This document shows, one piece after another, positions 57,900 through 64,000 of a stretch of 64,000 nucleotides of DNA. The notes below the pieces were generated by a model that did not search any database, was not told the DNA's origin, and saw nothing but the letters and a program-made list of their open reading frames with translations. Source of the DNA: Phoronis australis (lineage: Eukaryota > Phoronida > Phoronidae); contig NMRA01000659.1 of the NCBI GenBank assembly GCA_002633005.1, positions 126,500 through 190,499 on the forward strand. Reading direction: 5' to 3'. The position numbers and the translations under genes were made by a program. The stretch's first letter is position 1; the number at the start of each line of letters is the position of its first letter.

Positions 57900-57998
57900 C
57901 GCGCCACAACACAGGAGAACACAAGGTTGTCTCTCTGCTGGTCCTTGACTCCTGGAACTTTTACCATCACCACACCGTGCACACCATCCGACATCCAT
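57900..57998 (-). CDS. Candidate first exon (or unrelated 5' exon)
   Basis: An ATG-started stretch ends at a good donor (GTAAGG at 57894-57899). Read from the ATG at 57994 it gives MSDGVHGVVMVKVPGVKDQQ and about eleven more residues, which looks protein-like. From the ATG at 57998 another frame is also open. Neither end phase joins candidate exon 2 in its open frame, and I see no fucokinase N-terminal motif. It may be untranslated, belong to another transcript, or be chance. Confidence 0.25.
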
Positions 57999-57999
57999 A

Positions 58000-60900
58000 G
58001 GTACTAAGTTGGCAGAAGTTTTTCGGTATGATCATCTGTTTGCAGGCTACCCCAGTTATTAAGTAATAACAGTGGGATAATTTGACTAGGGAACCGAATT
58101 AGTGACCCCCATAAAACCAGCAAGCGTGCTAACCATTCAGCTAATACTATAGTATTTTTAGTATACTACTAGGCAATTGCCAGGCTTACTAAGTCAGAAC
58201 TGCTGAGGCTGGTATTATTCATATAGGAAGCAACAATATAACAACATGAACAGCCTCCTAAGTCCCAAGGTGTCCCTCTGTGCTCACAAGGTACTTAATA
58301 GCAACTATTTTTGCGAAAATTGAAAAGCTTCCGTAGTATGGCGGTGATGATCACAGTCTGCCAGCTAAGCTGGCCTTAATATTATACTAGTATTATACTA
58401 TAATACTAATACTATTATAGTATACTATGATAGGGTAGGCCATCCAAAATCTGGGAGACTATCAAAAGTTCTTAGCCTTAGGGCCTTAGGTATTGAAGCG
58501 CAGCACCGAAAAAAGTGTGGGCTACAGCCTACAGCCCCCGTGATGCACAGCCCACCCCATATGGACCATGGGTACATATACTAGCCCCCAGGCCCAGCCC
58601 CTACGCTGCCCATGTTGTTAGATCATAACTCATACTTAGCCAGCTAGCTTTGTACCAAGGCTAACTCATACTCTACTCTAGTAGGCTAACTGAACAAATT
58701 CATAGTAAGGATACTTGCTTTTAAGCGGCTTTCATCGGTGACCGGGCAAGTCTACGAAATAACCGCTCTCGGCTCACAAACCCGTCCAACCGGGACAACA
58801 CCGCGTCAAGCAACCACCTCAATAACTTTTTACTCTCGCGACATCTGGCGAGCTAGCGTGTGATGTAAATCCGAGGCGCGTATTAGCGCGGAGCGCAGGG
58901 AAGGTCGGGAGGGGGTTTTACCCTCCCCTGTAAGAATTTTTGTGGTTTTTAATTCCTGATTTCGTTTTTCTGGTGAAATTTTTTTCAATTTTCATTTTTG
59001 ACCCTGTCCCGAGGAAGGTTTGAACCCCCTGAAACCCCTGTAGATCCGCCTCTGGATTCCGTACATGCTCCCGACCACCTTGACGAGAATTCTACAGTTA
59101 CAACCAGTGGCAACTGTTATTCTTTTGTTGATGTGTTATGTACCAATTACCTAATTTTTGTAGCCAATAAAAACTATTGCATAAGTCATGCCGAACGGTT
59201 TAGAATTATTTCAAGGTAACTTTTCGGTTCCGGACACAAGTTTTGACGGAGCGTGTAAGTCACCAATGAAGAAACCGTTGTTGCAATGGTAGAGTGTCGA
59301 ACCGCCAGGTTCACTTAACTAAGCGTTCACAGTACAACTCAGGTCAGTCACGACAACAATGCAGCTAGGGTACTGCCATGCTCGTTAATTGAATAGTGAC
59401 ACGGCATGGAAATTGTTTTCAAAGGGGGGTGTTCCTGATATCAACTTTTTTTAGGAAAACCAATCACCTATGGATACGAAATGCAGTTTTTAATCTCCAC
59501 TTCATTCATTTAACAAAAAAGAGTGAAACAGTGACTTCAATTGACGTATCGCAAGCTCCGCCCCCTTACGAAAAGACCAAAAACGTCGAATTAACCAGAC
59601 CCACTGATGATAGTCTGACAAACCGTTGAAACTGAAATCGAATGACCTAACTTACATTGGCAATTTATGGCCATATAACGTTTTGTTGTGGTGATGGACC
59701 GTTCGGAGTAGGCAGGCGGGTTACTACGGACGGTCAGAAACCGCAAGTCCTTCCGTTCGATTATTCTTTATTGCTCTTCAATCTGACTGCGGCGCCTAAG
59801 ATAAGAGTTTCCTGAAGAATTAAGACGACGTCTGATTTCATCTTTCTCCCTTTTTGTCGACGGAAACAGAGTTCATATTTGAATTCCTCATAAAAATCGG
59901 AGTATATGCCCTTTTTTCTCACAAAAAAATCGGTCAAGTTTTGTGGGAGATAGCTGTAAGCGATTTGGATCAGATGATTTCATTGTCTATCCGGTATTAC
60001 TAAACGCGTCGCTATTTGTGAAATAAATACTTTTCAAATGTCATGAACTGGTAATTCACCAACAAAGGTACATATTGAAGTCTGCGGGGAGATTAATTTT
60101 AGTCAAATTTGAGCGAAAACAACAAATGCTATGATTTGTTTTGTAACTCAACAACGGTCTACAATTCGCGCAGTGAACTCAGTGGTTAGCCTCCGGTTTC
60201 TACTCGTGTGTGCAGATGCGCGTTATCTATAACATAAAGGAAAGTTCACATGAAGTCCGTCGCTCCACTACAGACCTTCGTTGCGCCCATTTCGTCATCG
60301 CCAGCTTTGTCCCAGGTAGTGCACCTCGCCTTTAATTAGTGTCGAAGTGTTTTAGTCTTTTTTCGGGGACGCGGGGGGAGGCTGGCTGGTTCCCTACTGG
60401 CCTTTAGCACTAGTAAAGTCAGTCGGTCGGCTAAATGGCCTGGGTGACGTCAGTTCGTCGGATTTCACTCCCTTCAGCATCCATTGCGTAATATATACAT
60501 ATGTGCTTCTTCGGACCTGTCGCCGCCAAACTTGATTCTCGTTTTCGCGGTAATTATCGCCTAAATTTCGCCACATTCCGCCTCTGTTTTGTTTTGTAAT
60601 CATTCGCCGGTATTTCGTCACACCAAAACCATTGCACTCTTCGATCGTTGTCTTTTTATTTCTTTCTACGTGATGTTACGCGGACACACCCGAATAGTTA
60701 CAAAACAGTGAGAAACAACATGACCGCCGGCCCTCCAAATCGGACCGACTCACCACAAAACAGGACCTACGGGGATCAAATGGGACCGCAGGACCAGAAA
60801 ATCAGACCAGATAAAATGTAGTTATCAATACCTGTGGGTTATGACTAACCGGTCATACAGCTAGCTGTATAAAGACAATCGCCAAAATACAGCTGGTACA

Positions 60901-63900
60901 TGTAGGTAGCACTGTGTGTTGAGTTGCGTAAGACCCCGAAATTTCCCACAGCCCGGGTGGTTCTGCTCGTCACCTCGTCGTGAAACTTTCAACATGTAAA
61001 GTTAACAACCGGCAGATGCAAAATCTGTGAGTCAACCAAAACTCACCATGCCCGTTGCAGCCGCTTGAGTGAAAAACAATGTAATAAACGTCATTTTCTT
61101 GCATAATTAATTCTTTGCCTTTTGTAACAAAGAAAGGCCTGTCGCGGTCATGACACGCGCACGCGCCATTTCCTAAAATTTTGCAACATCTTTCGGAAGA
61201 TTTTGACAGCTTCGCAGCAAAATTTGTTCTAAAATTCGGTCTGCTGGCATTAAAATGCTAAAAACATGTAACGAAATGAAACCAGTTCCCACGGACAATT
61301 TGTTGTACGCAGCTCCGTGGAAGAGAAGAACAGTTGATTGAAGAACGGCAAAAAACTGGCCAACGAAAGCTGACCCAAAAGACCGCATCACAATTTTAAC
61401 AGCAGAATAACGGCAGAACGACAATTTTTGGCAAGCTCAGATAAACAATTTAGTTTACTCAAGGAGGAGTGTCATCAATAACACTAATTTTGTGAAAATT
61501 TTACTTGTTCAGTTTTTTTACCCTCATCGGCCCAAAGCTGTATATTTAGTATAGTATTACAGTTTTGCCGCACCAAGGCTTACTCCCGTTTTTGACTTAA
61601 AACGTCAAATTGGAGAAAATGAATTTCAGTTTATTCTAAAACTTCTGCAGTGGATAAAATGATAATTATTTAGTTCAGAAGTGTACAACGTACGTGACCA
61701 GTGCTGTACGTGGGGCGTAGGCGCACGTAAGCGCAACCAACCACTTTTTGTCATTCGAACATAGCGCATACCCTACGTAAGTTACGTTAAGTACTAAAGG
61801 TGGCTTTGGGCGCCTACTTAGCCTACCTCTAATTTTACCCCTACAGTACTGACAACGTCAGTGGTTTGGGGTTGGATTTATTAGCAAGCATTAAAATTGA
61901 CCACTGGATTCTAAATTGGCGGCCAGTGAATATTCTTATTCACTAAAATGTTTGTCTAATTTCCGTCAAACTCCTACATTTCAATCTTGATTATTCTGAC
62001 CGCTTTTGGGCCTATAGGCAACTAACCGGCATGTGAAAGGCTCGGTCGAATCGTTTACTCACAGGCAGTTTCGGGTTTGTTTTCAGCGGCGATTTCACTG
62101 ATGGAAGCGACAAAATAAGCCGAAACTTTGACCATAATATGTTAAACATTAACATTCATCAAATTTTGAAGAAACTTGGCCACGTTTTCAAAGTACTTGT
62201 CTATGTTATGTGCTATCGGCAATGTGATTGGTTCAAAAACAAGACAACCACGCTGTCGGTTTTCTGCAAATCCCATGCATGTATCCTGTCTCCCGTTCCG
62301 TAACGGCTAGGACCTCGCTGAAAAGCAAGACTTCGCGAGATTACGTGATATATTGCCGTGTATTTTGTAATATGAACACGTGACTTTGGCTAGATTTTAG
62401 CTAGGTCCTAGCGCGAGTCGATCCCAGCGCGCTGCTGAACGCATGCCTGGATGTAGGCAACACGTAGCCCCGGCATCGGTTGGCCATTTAGGGGCTACAG
62501 TACTTTCCATCGCTTTCTGTACGCATTTCGTTCTATGTATTTTAAACGGGCGGTAGGCCAAATAAGACCACCGATTAGGAATTTTCACCTCGTCAAAAAT
62601 CGCCACACTTAAATCTATCACTAAAAAAGCGCTTACTTTCTTCAGCGCCTTCTTTCTACTTCTACACAGATCTTCGATAAAGCTTAGTTACGAGAATAAG
62701 GTGACTTTGGCGAAGACTTTCAACTCCATTTTTTGGCCACCGTTAACTTTTTCACCACACGCGCGATAACCACAAAGTATTTCAACTGAGTCACATGAGT
62801 TAGGCAAAGGCTAGCGCGAGACGTGGAAGCGTGACACTTGCAAAATAGCACGAGAAGGATCCGGTGAAATTTGTAAGATTTGTGTTTCTTCGTTTTTTTA
62901 CTCGTCAACATGCGTGATTTCACGTAACTTCCTTAAAATGGCACCAGAAACTCGAGCAAACAACCACAGATTTTTATCCGATTTGTTCAAATTATCGTAA
63001 CTGAATCGTTTCCCAACTTATGATGTGTGTTAATTATAACTCCATGTGCATATATTCATGTTGCATTTGATTTTATTTCCTGTATTTTGAAATTCGTAAC
63101 TTTTAGTGGGGATGTACTATCGCCCCTGTATGCCTGCGGGATCCAGGGCGATGTATATTGCCTAGCCTGGATGGAGTTAACAGAGTGATTTTCGCGCACA
63201 CACAGTTCACGGTTTCAATATTGATGGTAATGGGTACAGTACAATGAACTTTCATCCTACCAACACGACTTGTCCATCCATGCTCTGTAACGCCTCGGCA
63301 ACCCTCAGAAGTTTGGAGGAAATTTAGAAAACTCCTTTCAAAGTCTGCCACATGGGTAAGCGTGACTTGGGCTTTTTTAGCGAATTACACGACAATTGTG
63401 GGGCCCCCAAGGACCGTATCCAATTTGTGAGATAGGGAGTGCGAGTTTTTAAGTTAATTCCTGTCTTTATCTTTCACTAATGACGCCAATGACAAAACTA
63501 GGATTGGTTGAAATCATCACAGGGTTTGTACCCTTTTATAAACCGAAAGAACATGACCTTGGTAACTGGTAATCGTTACTTATTCATTTTTGTTATCGAA
63601 AACCTAAGGCAGTATCTGATCTGCTTGCTTCAGTGGCTCTTTTGTTATATCCGACAAAAGTCTGGACGCAGAAATTAACAAAAGAACCGGATGCTATCAC
63701 TAAGGTCAGATCCAGTTTCTCTGATAAAACCTATTGAACTGGAGAAGGCTCTAATGATGGGGTATAGTTGAAGATTCTGTGGGTTGTTCGGTGGCGAGTG
63801 TGGAGGACGCTGTAGAGTATTTTAGACTGCTGTGGTCATTGTAGGGGTGATCTGAAGTTTGTAGGATGTTGTGAAATTTTTTTTTTGCTTGTTGTGGTGT

Positions 63901-64000
63901 TTGTGGGATATGTTATAGCACGTACGCTTTCATAGACATTTATCCGAGGCATAGACCACTATAAATTATGACATTGGAACGAGGAAAATCGAGACATGGA
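58000..64000. other. Upstream intergenic region, no gene recognised
   Basis: More GC-rich than the introns, notably 60.1-60.7 and 62.2-62.9 kb, so promoter elements of the fucokinase gene or of a neighbour may lie here. I found no exon with convincing splice sites plus family motifs. A GATCCGCCTC-bearing repeat end lies near 59045. Confidence 0.4.
58130..58440. repeat. AT-rich TAATAC/GTATAC palindromic low-complexity DNA
   Basis: CTATAGTATTTTTAGTATAC near 58146 and ACTATAATACTAATACTATT near 58399 are self-complementary runs likely to form cruciforms. Confidence 0.7.

Noticed and set aside
60394-60621. Minus-strand open frame in GC-richer upstream DNA
   Set aside because: No recognisable motif and no convincing splice context.
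62397-62621. Minus-strand open frame that might be a first exon of a neighbouring gene
   Set aside because: No domain resemblance; the only possible donor (GTGAAA) is weak. Kept as unannotated.
63103-63351. Minus-strand 82-codon frame near the window end
   Set aside because: Composition is not clearly coding and no homologous family was recognised.

Overview
This is eukaryotic (metazoan) genomic DNA: it has no operons or bacterial genes, and is AT-rich, repeat-dense, and carries one long gene split by many GT-AG introns. The window is dominated by a single minus-strand gene for L-fucose kinase (fucokinase, FCSK/FUK). I traced 26 coding exons from about 49.2 kb down to a stop codon at 8257. 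They join in one reading frame with matching intron phases at every junction and give 1069 residues, against about 1055 in the corresponding part of the human enzyme. Only the first ~30 residues (exons 1-2, perhaps at 57.2 and 57.9 kb) are unresolved. Protein similarity and the mobile-element set (Kolobok, Penelope-like, tRNA-SINEs, MITEs) suggest a marine invertebrate, perhaps a deuterostome, but I cannot name the species.

Layout: 1-8 kb is intergenic DNA downstream of the gene, with copies of a dispersed repeat here called R1. 8.3-49.2 kb is the gene body. Its introns hold a deleted Kolobok DNA transposon (9.3-11.0 kb) with two convergent gene remnants, one THAP and one like the P2X7 C-terminal ballast. 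They also hold a 31-bp minisatellite, a TIR element, R1 copies (18.7-20.5, 25.3-26.1, 30.0-31.4, 40.7 and 46.3-47.4 kb), a 760-bp tandem duplication containing a whole coding exon with a single N at its junction, Penelope-like fragments (27.8-29.2 kb), a second THAP relic and three tRNA-derived SINEs. 49.2-57.2 kb is the proposed first large intron. It is filled mainly by a 4.6-kb concentric inverted repeat (50.87-55.46 kb). 58-64 kb is upstream intergenic DNA with no gene I can recognise.

The most unusual material is non-coding. R1 is built from tandem modules, each carrying a close match to the CTCF core (CCACTAGGNGGC), spaced 146-148 or 159 bp apart. The unrelated 4.6-kb foldback carries four cassettes in which ETS (CCGGAAGT) and YY1 (AAGATGGCGG) motifs flank another CTCF-like site. 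At two places in the gene, a tandem repeat has copied a 3' splice site together with the first bases of its exon.
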